Assembly (NCBI GenBank): GCA_027579435.1
Contig: JANBPK010000992.1
Location: 1-34,466 of the forward strand
Direction: 5' to 3'
Length of the DNA: 34,466 bases
Source of the DNA: Candolleomyces eurysporus
Lineage: Eukaryota; Basidiomycota; Agaricomycetes; Agaricales; Psathyrellaceae
The position numbers and the translations under genes were made by a program. This document shows, piece by piece, positions 1-11,800 of the stretch. How positions within the stretch are numbered: the stretch's first letter is position 1; each line of letters starts with the position of its first letter. Below the pieces are notes generated by a model. That model saw only the letters and a list, made by a program, of their open reading frames with translations, had not been told where the DNA came from and made no database searches.

Positions 1-354
1 AGTGGGAATTGAGACATGTATGCTTGGTGGAACAAGATGATAATAGCCAATATGCCGTGCAGGCCCATGCTGCAAGAAGTGACCGAGATATTTTGACCCC
101 GGTGTTTGTGTAAGGCAGTAATTGTACTGGACCTTCCAGACAAGCTCAGAATTCTCCATGAAGACAGACGAATGTTTAGAGGGATGGAGGTCATTACAGC
201 AATGAGGGGAAGATAGTAGATTACAAGAGTTAGAATACAGGATGGCACGTCCAATTTAACAAATGCAAGCAAAGGAGAGGATGCTCACCATGGTTAAGCG
301 TAAAAGTCATAACTTTGGACCATGGACCGGACCAGGACCGGGACAGCTCGCAAT
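1..354. other. Left flank, no gene recognised
   Basis: No open frame here looks like a protein and I see no RNA gene. The stretch is ordinary mixed-composition sequence leading into the minisatellite-like block. One ACCCCGGTGTTT-type word near position 95 resembles the short CCGGTG words that are dispersed through the units to the right. Confidence 0.4.
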
Positions 355-1320
355 GAACGTGTCCTTCAATTTGGAGTCTGGAGTTTGCCCTTGTACTCCG
401 GAGTTTTGCTTTCTTGTCTGGGCTTTCAATTTGTACTCTCGGCTTTCAANTTTTTGGTCCTGATTTGTAGACCAGGCTTCCAGTTTGTATTCTGGGGTTT
501 TGTAGTCTCGAGCCATTGGTAGTCGGCTTTCAACTTGTACTCCGGGCATCCAATTTGTAGTCCGAAGTTTGCTCTTGTACTTCCGGAGGTTTGCTTTGTT
601 GTCTCGGCTTTCAATTTTTTGTCCTGATTTGTAGTCCAGGCTTCCAGTTTGTATTCTGAGGTTTTGTAGCCTGGAGGAGTCAGTAGTCGGCTTTCAACTT
701 GTACTCCGGGCATCCAATTTGTAGTTTGGAATTGATTTGTAGTCCGGTCTTGATTTGTCCTGTTTTCCTGGGTAAGTCCGGGCTTTTTAATTTGTACAAA
801 GTCGTGTAGCCCAAGGCAATTTTGTGGTCGAGTGCTGATTTGTAGTCCGTGCTTTCAATTTGTCCAGGGTTTGGCATTGTAGCCATCAATCTCCGTAGTC
901 TCGTCTTGATCCTTCGGCCAGGCTCTCAATTGGTCCAGAGTTTTGCTTTGTAGCCTGGTTTGATCTGTAGTCCTGATTTGTAGCCCAAGGCTGAATTTTG
1001 TAGTTCAAAGTCCTGATTGGTAGTTGAGGGTTTTGTTGTCCGAGTCCTGATTTGTCCGGGCTTTCAATTCATAATCCGGTCTTGATTTGTACCCCGGGGT
1101 TTTGTGTTGTAAGCAAAGGCTGTTTTCTAGTCCGGAGTTCTCAATTGTAGTCAGGTTCTGCATTGTAGCTCAAGGCCAAGTTCTGTAGTCCAAATCAAAA
1201 GTCCGGAGTTTTGATTTGTAGTCGAGGCTTTCTATTTCTAGCCTGGAGTTTTGCATCTCTATTAGTCCAAAGCTTACAGTCTGGGGTTTCAATTTTTAGT
1301 CTAGAGTCTTCATTACGGTC
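355..1320. repeat. Degenerate minisatellite with TTTGTAGTCC-like units
   Basis: The block is built from short variants of the words TTTGTAGTCC, GGCTTTCAATTTG and TCCGGAGTTTTG in one orientation. A higher-order repeat is visible: about 122 bp at 439-560 recur with few changes at 603-724, a spacing of 164 bp. To the right the units become more divergent. The open frames that cross it are products of the repeat and do not look like genes. It is outside the duplicated unit and has no second copy in the window. Confidence 0.75.
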
Positions 1321-1324
1321 CAGG

Positions 1325-1550
1325 ATCTGGAGCAGCTGCTATTAGCTCACTAATCTTGCAGCTGCNCCATCCTCTGTTTCTCCCAGGCAGCAGCTGCTAT
1401 GTATCATTGGCCCCTAATCTTGCAGCTGCTCTCTCCTCTTCAAGCTGGGAATGCACTGCAGCTGCAGTGTCAATCACCCACCAATGCCTGTGCAGCAGCT
1501 GCACTGTTAACCACATGCTCCCTTCCTTAAAGCAGCTGCAGCAGCTGACA
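1325..1550. repeat. CAGCTGC-rich block outside the unit
   Basis: About seven CAGCTGC words (often extended to GCAGCAGCTGC or CTTGCAGCTGC) occur in some 220 bp. The same core is found at both ends of the duplicated unit, but the sequence between the cores differs. The block could be a remnant of another related element end, or simply a local repeat. It stops about 70 bp before the sharp start of unit A at 1620. Confidence 0.6.
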
Positions 1551-1639
1551 TGTATCTAACCCTTGTTTTGTCACAGCAGATAAGATGTATACATTATAGG
1601 TTTGTGACTATGAACCCTGAGGTGCATTCATAATGAGGG

Positions 1640-1995
1640 CGAATAAGCGGAGCAGCTGCACCCAAAAAGAAAGCAAAAANGACACAGCAGCCGCTTGCAC
1701 AACACATATGAAGAGTGGATTTAGACGATGCGGCTGCAGTCGTGGTCACCATATGCGCGGCCTAGTAGACAGTGCGGCTGCTGCTTGTATGACAAAGTTC
1801 ATAGGCAATCTAAACAGTGCGGCCACGGATCGGCCAAGAGAATTATATGGTCATCTTCACAATGCGGCTGCAATGAAACTACCAGATTGGTAGGCCATCT
1901 AGACGCTGCAGCTGCTGCATGTACAGTTGAACTCATGTTGTCTAAACAATGCGGCTGCTGATCAGCAGCCAAATTGGTAGTGTGGCTGCTAGTTG
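1640..1995. repeat. Left subterminal GC(A/G)GCTGC array, copy A
   Basis: Within some 350 bp of the unit's left boundary there are about nine copies of GCAGCTGC or GCGGCTGC on either strand, spaced roughly 30-80 bp apart. Comparable arrays lie at 19745-20185 and 20210-20560. Arrays of short subterminal motifs are typical of transposase-binding ends of large DNA transposons, so this may be a KDZ binding region. That function is inferred. Several short open frames cross the array but none looks like a gene. Confidence 0.6.
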
Positions 1996-1999
1996 CACC

Positions 2000-2859
2000 C
2001 TCGACTGGTTTACATTGTTTTGCTACTGATAGGAGTACCATTCATGAATGTTGCCGAGCTTTTTAATACTTCTCAATCCATTTTTTCCACCGAGGTTTCT
2101 CATGCCGGGATTCCTCAATTCATACCATGCAGTCAATTTTGATTCACATCTTTGCTGCCGGGCTTTTGAAATATGTCAGGATTATTGCCTCAGTGGGTGT
2201 GTATTCTATGGTATCTATCATACCAAACGATTTAGATCTAGCTCGAAGATAAAATGATCCACCGATGTTCTCAACCACCGATGTTCCACAACCGTCACTA
2301 TTGCCAAGGCATGTTGGTTCCATGTATCATGCCAAATGTTTGTAGCTTGATAATGGCCTACCGATGTCACCTCCAGCGGTGTTCTACACTATCACCTGTG
2401 GTAATTTGGTACAAATAAATCACCGATGTTCTACACTCCGATATCTTACCTCCACCAGTGTTCTACACCTATCGCCTGTGGTAATTTGGTTCAAATAAGC
2501 CACCAATGTTCTACAATCCCCTTATCAAGGCATGTTAATTCATGTATCACTGTAGCTCTATAATGGCCTATCCATGTCATACCCGCCGCCGGCTTTTGAC
2601 ACTATCGCTGAGGCACGCTAAACTCGTGTTGAATATTCCGCTCATTACCGGCCACCGGTGTTTTACCTTTCATCATTGCTGTGCCTGCATGCAGGAATAT
2701 CAACTGATTCCATAGCCAAAAGAAAAGAAAATTGCAAGAAATTAATACAGGTGCAAAATTAATACGGATGCAAAATTAAAGTCCGGTACGTCTGTAAAGC
2801 GGCCACCAAAGAAAGTCCAAAAGGCGTGGAGGGAAGAGGGGTTGACGAAAGCTCACTCA
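2000..2859. repeat. Non-coding left arm with ACCGATGTT words and a 79-bp tandem repeat
   Basis: No gene is supported. The stretch contains many ACCGATGTTC and CCGGTGTT words. A tandem duplication has units starting at 2370 and 2449 (79 bp), each containing GTGTTCTACAC and CACCTGTGGTAATTTGGT-like words. It includes the left inverted-repeat arm at 2216. The 3' end of G1 follows directly at 2860. Confidence 0.65.
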
Positions 2860-5604
2860 TCACTGCTCTGAGCCGCCGCCCTCCTCACCCGAGCCTCCTT
2901 CCTCCTCACCCAAGCCTCCTTCCTCCTCACCCGACCCTTGGTCACTCTGAGCCAGATTGCCGGCCGCTCTTTCTTCCCCCGAGTCATCAACTTCGGCCAT
3001 TTCAACGTCGCTGGCTGTTTCCCTCTTTCCAGACCCCTGAAGCCACTCTCCAAGGGCTACGGTTGCCCGGTGGGCATCGTCGGCCACAGCCTGGAAAGTC
3101 TGAGAGAACTCCGAGCCGAGTGAGATGAGTGCGTTGAGATTTTTGATGTGGTCCTCGAGCAAGTGGTGAGGGACGCCGGGGTTGAGTTCTTTGAGTTGAT
3201 CGCACCCAGCAATAATCTTCTCGATACTCTCGGCAAGCGTTTTGGAGCTGTCGGCCACTGTTTCATCAACCCCGGTGCGGATGGACGAATGGTATTGAAC
3301 TTTTTGTTTGGCATCCTTGAGCAGGGAGCCACAAGCTGCCATCCCCAAGGTCATGGCGTCCATCTGGCTTTGGATAGCCCAAATTGCAGACCCTTGTTGT
3401 GCTTGGGTGAACTGCACCTCGGCCCAGAGTTGCTCGTTCAAAACTTCAGGGGGGCGAGTATCCTCGGTCATGCTGTCNTGCAACGGGGTCCTCGATTTCC
3501 TCACCGGGCTTTTCCTTGGACTTGCCCTTCTCGCCGGCCTTGGACTTGGACTTTTCATTTTTGAGACCCTTGCTACCCATCTCCATCACCTGAGAGAAAT
3601 CAGTTGAGGAATTTAGTGAGAATTATAGTCATACCCGGTTGCCGTTCTTCTTGCACGTGGAGTGACGGAAGAAGTTGCACATCAGGCATGATGTGCCTTG
3701 GTCCATGACCAAGCACCAAACAGGGCAGTATTCCTTGCAGTAGTCACAGGGCGATTCGTTGGCAACTAACCCTGCAGGCGGATCGAGCGATTGGCCCAGA
3801 AGTATGGCGGCCTTGTTGGTATTCGACCTTTCTTTTTTGGGCTTCATCGCCAGGTTGGTTTTAATGACTCCTGCGAGCCATGAATCGTATGCTTGCTTTT
3901 CCTCTGCAGTGGGGGGCTCCTTCCGATCCCTGATCTCTAGTAGGAAGTCGACCGTCGCGGTTGGAAGGTACTTGAAGAAGTTGCTTCGGGGTCTCGATTT
4001 GCGTTGGCCAGAGGGGGGGGTTGGTAGGGGTTTTCACCTGGCCGATGTTTTTACCAGACTTTTTTGTAGGGAGGGACCTTCGTTGGATTATCGGAATCGA
4101 GCTCTCGGAGCCGGTATCACTGAGGATGGCCACTGATTTCGGCTTCTTGCTCGTGCTCCCTTTTTGACCGGACTTTCCCTTTCGCTTTGCTCCAACAGGT
4201 TCGTCTGCGTAACCGCTGGAGTCCGAATCTTCGGCAGGGTCATAGAGAGCCTCGCTGTATTCGTGCTCCTCTCTGCTGGTGCAGGGTCTCTGCTTGGCAA
4301 TTTCCTTTCCCTTTCCCTTTCCCCCACCGGCCTTTTCCTTTTCTCCAGCGGCCTTCGACGTCTCACCTGACTTCCCACCAGGGATTTCGATGACAACCCG
4401 GAGTTTGACTTTGCCTTTTGCTGGTTCATCCACATCCATGGCCTGACAAGTATCAGGTCTGTGATTTTGTGCGCGTACAGTTAGAGCTCACCAAAGATTT
4501 TGAAGATTTTTTTGGGGCCTGCACAGCCAAGGTTTTTGAGGTGCTCCCCTTGGAAAGTATGAGATTGAGTTAGCGAGTCTTTCTCTATTACTTACCTGGT
4601 TACTTCCCACCAGGGTTTTGGGGGCTGATTCGCCGGGTTGTTTTGCAGCCACAGTTTTGACGGGTTTTTTGGGCTCCCCAGCCGGGGCCTTTGGTGCTGA
4701 GGGCATTTTGGGTTTTGAAGTTTTGGGGGCCTGTAGCTTGAAAACTCAGAGAAGAAGCCCGGTAGAAACGGCCTTCTTACCTGGGTAGACGTAGCCGGTG
4801 TTTTTGATGAGCCTGCTTGAGACTAATTTTGAAAAGGATCAAAACGGTGCTCGACTTAAAATGTTAGAGAACATACCCGGGTGGGCTGCTGAGCCGGGGT
4901 TTTGGAGCTTGAGGCGACAGGCTGTTCTGCCGCCGTAGTTTTCTTGCTTGGTGGAGGACCCTGTTCCCATGTACCTGGCCAGTCGATGCCTACAAAAATG
5001 CCTGCACTCACCTCTTTCCTTGGTGGGTTTTTCAAGTCGATTGTCGGTGGCTTTGGAACGGGCTGCTTGGGTGCCTTGCCTTTGGAAGCCGCTGGCTTCG
5101 GAACATCAGTGGCCACGCTCTGATTGCTATGTAAATCCTTGCAATGACTCGGAATCACAGAATACTTACTTTCGCAGGTCGCTCGCCTTTCGACGAACCT
5201 TTTGGCTTCGAAACAACGGTGGCCCGACTCTGATTGTCAAGGAAGCATGGTAAGTCTGCGATCATAAAAATTCGGAATTACGGACACTTACCTTTCTCCA
5301 GTCACGAGTGAACTTGTATTCACGGCCATCCCGGTGAGCTTTCTGTGCTTCCAAATACTCGGTGCAAAATTTTGCTACGACGGTGCCCATCATTTTCCGT
5401 TTGCCGTCCCTATTGGTGTCCCGCAGTTGACGAATGATGGCCTCCTACAGATCGGGTGAAGCGAGATTAGCGTGAATTTGGACAAAGTTGCAATTCACTT
5501 ACCATCTTTTGCCCTTCTACTCGGTAGAGCTCCTCGTCGCTCTGGTGATTGAGTATGAGCAGCAAGCTTTGGAGATCACAAATCGCTTTCTTGACGTCNG
5601 TCAT
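2860..5604 (-). pseudogene. G1: Cys-cluster and coiled-coil protein of unknown function, copy A (frameshifted)
   Basis: I do not recognise the family. Nine exons can be placed with GT-AG borders: 5503-5604, 5292-5444, 5170-5229, 4877-5119, 4781-4822, 4596-4736, 4492-4548, 3635-4442 and 2860-3589. The first seven are in phase 0. The protein starts MTDVKKAI, has a short basic conserved segment in exon 2 and Lys/Pro/Ala/Ser-rich cassette exons. An acidic/basic linker follows. Next is a cysteine cluster of pattern C-x2-C-x3-C-x3-C-x8-C-x2-C-x6-C that probably binds zinc, then a helical segment and a GEEEGG-type acidic tail. Relative to copy B, two bases are missing near 4012-4020 in a G run, which shifts the frame in exon 8. 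A further indel marked by N at 3479 affects exon 9. A nuclear or chromatin role is only a guess from composition. Confidence 0.65.
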
Positions 5605-5792
5605 TGTTTGAGGGACGATTTCGCTGGCAAGTTCGATGATGAAAGAAGAGAGACAAGATGTGTTTTCCCATCGAAGCGCAATTTACAAATTTTATTAAGA
5701 TTCAAGTTCAGCTGCCTAAATCACATGATGCTGGAAAAACTTATAACCTTGGTATTGCCAGTGTTCTACCTCCTTAATACTTGACCACCATC
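5605..5792. promoter_or_regulatory. Bidirectional promoter region between G1 and G2, copy A
   Basis: The start codons of the divergent genes G1 (minus) and G2 (plus) are only 188 bp apart, and the spacing is conserved in copy B (24417-24604). Shared control of the two genes is therefore likely. I see no clear canonical TATA box. Confidence 0.5.
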
Positions 5793-8392
5793 ATGAGCGA
5801 CACATTCAACTCTCCACTTACAAGTCTGGCTGCGAGCCGTATGTTTTTTCCTTATCAAGTTCATGTGATGATCAATGGCATTTACGACATTTCTGCTTAC
5901 GACATCTCTCCAGCAACTTCGCTACCAGTGGATATCACTAATCTCCGTATGTCCGATTAGCCGGTCCTGAGGCCTGAAAAGCTAGCTAATTTTGAGATAG
6001 ATACTTCTTATGAAACCCTTGCCCAGAACACCGGTGTCCAAACACCGACGATGAACACCGAATTTCCGATCGAGGTGGACGACATTACAGCAGATCAGCA
6101 ACCAAAGCCGGTGCTGACTGGCAATGTGACCCCCGAGGTTCATCCATCTCAACTTCGGCAGCGAGCGATCAGGCGCCTTTCGGTTAACCATCAACACTGG
6201 CTGGAGACTCGAAACCCATCCACCAGGGATTGGGTGCATAATCAGCCGATGTTTCAGGATAGGCATCCCACCACTTTTACTGGCAGTGCCTCAGATATCC
6301 CATGGTCTCCCTCTATGCCACCAAAGGAGTGCAAGTCTTTTTGCCTATCTCATTGGTCTGCGAAGCTTAAAATCTCTCTAGTTCTCCGTGAGTATCCTGG
6401 AGCGACCGATGATGACGACATACCCACCGGGGTTTCTGCCAGAGGTTTGTCTTTCCATCTCGTTTCTAGCTAGTTAACCCACTTGTCATCCAGCCACCGA
6501 TGATCAAAACATTGGCGGATCCTCAGGTGTGTATACCTATCTCGATATATCATGCATGGTATTTTATCCTAGTTACAGGAAACATTGGCTGTGTTCATGG
6601 TGGAACTGCAGGACACAATGGGCATGACGGCGAGGATAACACCGGTAGGACACCGACCTCTGCTGAACATTCCCTTGGCCCAGGTCAAAACATTGCGAGG
6701 AACACCGGCCGTGACAACCTTCGAACCTATGCACACCGGGGAACGCTAAGGATAGAAAACCCCGGCACAACCATCAGCACCCCTCCTACCACAGGTTTAT
6801 AATGCGATGTCTATTATCCGGCTTATTCTTACGAAATATTCATTGTAGCCGACTCCAACACCAACACCTCCATGAGCCGCCGGACTTGGCGGATTGTCCA
6901 TTCGTCAGCCACCAACTCCTGTATGTATTTGCCTTGACCCCAATTTCCAGCGACCTAAGCATCTTTGTAGCAAATACCACTGATAGCCCTGCCACTGGAA
7001 ATCTCAAAACACCAAAATTTCATCTTCTCTCAGAGCTGGGTAGGATTCAGTTGAACTCAGCTTTATTATCAGGTCCTGATATTTCCCTTCCCTAGACAAG
7101 CCCGGTGTAAAAGATGCATCGCCCAAGGTCTCGGAAGCAGGTATGACTGAAAAACTCTTTTTGACCTAACTTGAACCTGGCCCATAGAGTTATCAGAGTT
7201 AAGCTTGAAACTCGGTGATTTCTCGATTCACCAGGCAGGATCATCGACCAAGCCCAGTGGCTTCGATCCAGACAGTTTCACAATAAGCCCTAGCTTCGAA
7301 ATGCCCCCACCTTCATGGCGGGCTAGCCCTGGTTTTTTCCCTCCTCACTTTCCGGATCTCTACTCCCCTCTCCCATCTCCGGTTGACAAGCGCCCTGCCG
7401 AGCTTTGCACGACTGCCTCGAGGTATCCACCATCCTTTGCATTCGCGGTCTTGTCCAATGCTGCGACTGGTGATCTCAAAGAAATGGACACGTCTGCTAT
7501 GGCAAACACCCCCACCGGCGACGTCGCTCGTAACCCCTCTCCAGAATCAAATGGGTGAAATTCCCTCCAAGACTCGGATTTCAATGTAGGTTCCGATCGT
7601 GCTGGTTCCCCGATGGCTGAAGATATTGGGGACAGCAGGTTGTACACCGGTGGCCGGGGTTCCCCCACGCAATATATTGACCCATCGAATCATTCCGATG
7701 TTGGCTCTGTTAGATCTCAGGGGGACTCCCATCTAGGCTCTGGTGGCCGATCTTCCCTGCAGGACAAAGATTTCGACGTCGGCTCGGATAGGAAATCTTC
7801 CTTGAAAGACGAAGACTTCGACGTCGCCTCGGATAGTCAACGTTCCTCGGTGGCAAGTGTTCAGCAGGAGGAATCAGAGGATGATTTTGACATCAGCCGA
7901 GATAGCCGACCTTCCTTGGCGGCCGGTGCTGAGGAATCATCCTTGAAGGATGAGGAGTTTGACATCGGCTCAGACAGTCGACCCTCGGGTGCAAGTGTCG
8001 AAGAATCACCCTTGGAGGACGAAGACTTCGACGTTGGCTCAGACAGTCGACCTTCCTCGGCGGCAAGTGTCGAGGAATCATCCTTGAATGACAAAGACTT
8101 CAACATCGCCTCAGACAGTTGACCTTCCTTGGCGGCCAGTGTTGTCGAGGAATCATCTCTGAACGACGAAGACTTCAACGTCGGCTCGGATAGTCGACCT
8201 TTGGCAGCAAGCATCAAGTTGGAGGAATCTTCCCTGAAGGACAAAGACTTTGATGTGGGCTCTCCCAGCCAGCCTTCCTCCAGGGGAAGTTTCTTCGAGT
8301 CTTCCCTGAAGGATGAGGACTTTGATGTGGGCTCAAGACCCTCCTCGGAATCAGGGGTAGAGGTCATCCAGTTTAGTGAACCTATCGAGTGA
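5793..8392 (+). pseudogene. G2: acidic Ser/Asp-rich repeat protein, copy A (two premature stops)
   Basis: The gene starts ATG at 5793 (MSDTFNSPLTSLAAS) and runs into a GTATGT donor. Middle exons around 6010-6440 and 6570-6795 encode a Gly/His/Asn-rich stretch. The last large exon begins at 7188. It encodes a Pro-rich segment followed by a tandem array of roughly 20-residue acidic repeats built on SLKDEDFDVGSDSRPSS. Copy A has TGA at 7556-7558 and at 8120-8122 where copy B has CGA, so the large exon is broken twice. A short coiled-coil-like reading frame (ALEHYETLSRHL) follows at about 8470-8600. It looks like a further exon, but I could not join it in frame. Function is unknown. Confidence 0.6.
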
Positions 8393-8629
8393 GGTATGTC
8401 TACTGATATATGCTTGATCTTGAGACTCATTATATACTAGGCTTTCTTTGTGCCCGGTGATTCCAGGAGATTTGCAGCCCGCCCTTGAACATTACGAGAC
8501 GCTGAGCCGCCACCTTGCGCTCTATGTTCAGTTAACTTCCATTGTAGATGCAGAGCTTGGTGTCATCGAGCAGCAGATTTCAGAAAGGAGGGCAGAGTAG
8601 TAGTTTGATTTACCGGTAGATTTCTAATG

Positions 8630-8850
8630 CACCGATTTTGAATGCACACCACTTGGCGATATCACCGGTGAATGGTAAAATATCAGCAGACCATTAGATC
8701 TAAATCAAAATGCCTTGGGCAATATCTAAGGGTTGTAAAACATCGGTCATTGGGGAATATCGGTAGCTGGGAAAACACCGGTGGTTGGGAGAACATCGGT
8801 GGCTAGGGAAACATCGGTGGATTAAGGTAGATGAGCTACATCTACCTCGA
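8630..8850. repeat. Short tandem AACATCGGTGG repeats and hairpin, copy A
   Basis: At least five roughly 17-20 bp units of the form AACATCGGTGGTTGGGA occur between about 8735 and 8825, preceded by looser ACCGAT/ACCGGTG words. They are the inverted counterpart of the CCACCGATGTT words at 2250-2290. At 8826-8846 an 8-bp stem (GGTAGATG / CATCTACC) with a 5-nt loop forms a hairpin just inside the right inverted-repeat arm. Confidence 0.65.
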
Positions 8851-8898
8851 CCATTTGGTATGATATGCAATTACAATTCCTGAGGATGCAACAGCCTT

Positions 8899-11800
8899 CT
8901 ATAGATAGTCGACAGATATTCCACTGCGCAGGTACAAGTCAAATTCCGATTTGGCACGATCATGCAGAAATCTCCAAAGCTCGCTCTGAGCAAACGCCAA
9001 GTGCTGCTTGTCACTCTGGCTACCCAACGCAAGCTGGGTCCATTCTGTCGATTTATGTTTGTAGTAGCTGACTGTCCACCCCATCTCGCTCTTGAGAAGC
9101 ACACATTCTTCCTCCCATCATTCCTTCCGGGATTTGGCATGGAGCCAGCTAATTCGGTATACTAATCCTCAGTGAGAATGGGGTTACCGGGCTTTGGCAA
9201 TCACTTACATTCTTCAAGGTGTTCACTTCCATCACTGTCACCTGCCACATTGAGACCCCAAAACCAAGCCAACTTTTCCTTGCTCTGACCCTGGGCATTG
9301 GGCTCGCTCACCGCTGTTACAGTCTTCAGATCCTCCTTCGTGATGTCCTTGTACTGTGCAAGAACTTCGGCACTTGCTCCGAGTATCCTGAGGGCAGCCA
9401 AGGCATTAGTGTAGGCCTTCTGGTGGAATTTGAGTTCTCGGTCGGAACGTTTGATGTTGTCCCATCCTCTGGTTCGCCGGTTTTTGCCTTTGTACGGCCT
9501 GATTTGAGCTCTGTAGACATAGGATTTGTAGCCAATTTCTGCTCGTATTGCTTGGAGCGCATCGTTTGCCTCACCCATGCGAAGAATGATCTCGGTATCT
9601 TTGGCATCCTGGTAGGCCATGGGAATCGAGGTGCTTGAGTTCACCTGGGATGGTAGAGGAACGTGCCGTGTGACCACTCCGTCGTCGGAATCGGATTTTT
9701 TGCCTTTGGACCAGGGACTTGGCCTGTACACAAGCTCGTTGAAATCCATGTCAGGGAACTGATACTCTGCTGTATTCATGAGATTTTCAAATTGCTTGAT
9801 CAGCTTTTCTTTCATTTTTGCAACCTTGATCTCCTGGGCGGTCGTCGGGTTGGCGTGATGAGTGATTTCTTCTTGAATCCGAAGTTGCTGTTGTTGAATT
9901 TCGATGCCTTCAACAATCCAGGCTGTGAGACCCATGTTGTTTCTGGCCTTTTGCTCTTGTTCCATTCTCTCAAGCTCAAGTTGTGCTCGAGGGGGGGGCT
10001 GGCAATCAGATGAACAAAAAGCCCAGTAAGAAGCCTAGCAAAACAACCTACCCCCTTTGAGCTTGGACAAGTAAATGTCCATTGCTTTTACATCGTGGAG
10101 ACGGTTTGCATGTGCCTGCGCCTCTTGAGATGCCCATTTGGTTCTTTGTTCATCAGATGTGGTAGAGTCAAGTTTTTCAAACTCTTCCTGGGCGTCTTCC
10201 CTTTCTTCGAGCGCCTTATCATATGATTTCGAGATATAACCCGCTGAATGAAAATTAGTGACCTGGTCCAATCAAAAACATCGGTGGCTCACGAAGATTG
10301 ACCATAGTCTTCCAATTCATGTCGTTCAAGAGTGCGTCCAACATCTCTGCACGGTGGGCCAAAGTCATGTATCGCAGGGAAGGTGCAGCGTGATTGAGCT
10401 CCGACCACCGGGCTTCTAGAATCTCGGCAGACTTGACCCCAGCACCCCTAATGAAACTTGCTGCGTGTCGTGGGTAGCATTCGTTTTTGTGACCATGCAC
10501 ATGCCAGGTCCCGATTGCATAGTAGATTTTGTCCTCCAGCCCATCTGGAAGAGAGAGAAATTCACTTGCCGCAACCCTCTCTTTATGATGAGGTTGATAT
10601 TGACAGTTGACGTCGTAGCCCCAGATGAGAAACTTGGCCTCCGTTATATCCTGGTAACTCCAAGCCTTGGACGTAGCATAGTCCATGTTCATTTGCCTAT
10701 AATTGTTAGTTTGCATGGGTAAAAAGCTCGGTGGGGCCATCTCCCACCTTTCTCCCTTTTGCATGTCAACCTGCGCTGTCGGCACGAAGGCTCCATGGCG
10801 CATGCATGCCACGGAGCATATCCCAGTCACATCACATCCCTTGTGAATTCTGCTTCTATCCTTCAAGGCTCGATGCTCGTGACAAGTAATCGGCTAAAAA
10901 GCGCGGTGGCTGGGTTGTGAGTGGGCATGCAGAGTGGATTTGTTTTGACTCACATCCTTGCGCTCTTCAGCGGAAGCCAAATGCTCAGCATATCTTGATT
11001 TCTCTGTCATGAAGCCTTCACCGGACTTGAGCCAAATGTTGTTTTCCTCTGTAAGTGGCTCTTGGTGAACTTGTGAAAAGCAGCCATCTCCACAGTGAGA
11101 GCGATGATATTTCCATTTCTCCGGGTCATTTTTCCAGTCTTCAGGTAGGTTAATTCCAGGTTGAGGACACCCAGCACAGAAGTAAGCAAGATCCCCTTCT
11201 CCTGGTTGCTTGCCATTGTGGGCAAATCCAAACTCGATAATCTCCTTGACATTCTGCCATTGGCGCTTGACTCGATGTAGCTCTGCATAGCGATTCTAGG
11301 GGTGTAGAATAGGTGAGTGGATTAACGTAAGGTCTTTTGAGGTGAACCACATACTGGCACTGAGTCAGGGAAGGCAGGGTTGGTCAAATGACGCAGCTTC
11401 TGGTAATATTGGTATGAGGTTGTGTGGCATTCCAAGTAGGCCAGCATATTGTCATCGAGAACTGCAAATGTAAATGCCAATTGAACAGATTGGAATGAAG
11501 CAGGGAACAGTCCAAGGTCAAGGTAGTCGTCCAGCACATTGTCCTCTCGGCCAGGACATTGACAAAGAGCAACTGGTAAATGGTGGATCCCATTTGTATG
11601 AACAATTGTGACCACAGTATCACCTTCGAGTTGCTTCCCCAGTGGTTCTGCATTGTATGTGAAGTTGCGTATCTGCGCCTGAGCAAATGCAGTGTCCCCA
11701 GTGCCCTCCTTTGCAAGAGGACATGGAATACCACCATGACCCAAATGGATACGCACACCTGTTGCCCAAAGCCAGTCTGGAGAGTAATGGGTCCCTTGCC

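Larger units (their letters stand above)
2216..8865. mobile_element. Possible nested 6.65-kb two-gene element with imperfect terminal inverted repeats, copy A
   Basis: TATCATACCAAA at 2216-2227 is matched in inverted orientation by TTTGGTATGATA at 8854-8865. Going inward, both arms then show a TAGATnTAGCTC-like word followed by two or more CCACCGATGTT words in the same order. The interval contains exactly the divergent G1/G2 pair and ends 34 bp before the KDZ stop codon. No convincing target-site duplication was found (at best AT), and neither gene resembles a known transposase. It could be a passenger element that inserted in an ancestor of both copies, or an internal symmetric module of the large unit. 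Confidence 0.45.

Noticed and set aside
2216..2227. Target-site duplication for the nested inverted-repeat element
   Set aside because: The bases flanking the arms (ends ...GGTATC and TGCAAT...) do not match. Shifting the border gives at most AT, which is not evidence.
4995..5016. Possible 22-bp intron (GTGAG...TTTGTAG) within G1 exon 4
   Set aside because: Too short for a spliceosomal intron, and the reading frame is open across it in copy A.
7861..8430. Ser/Lys-rich minus-strand frame with repeats
   Set aside because: Antisense of the G2 repeat array. The plus frame is conserved with synonymous changes and continues in copy B.
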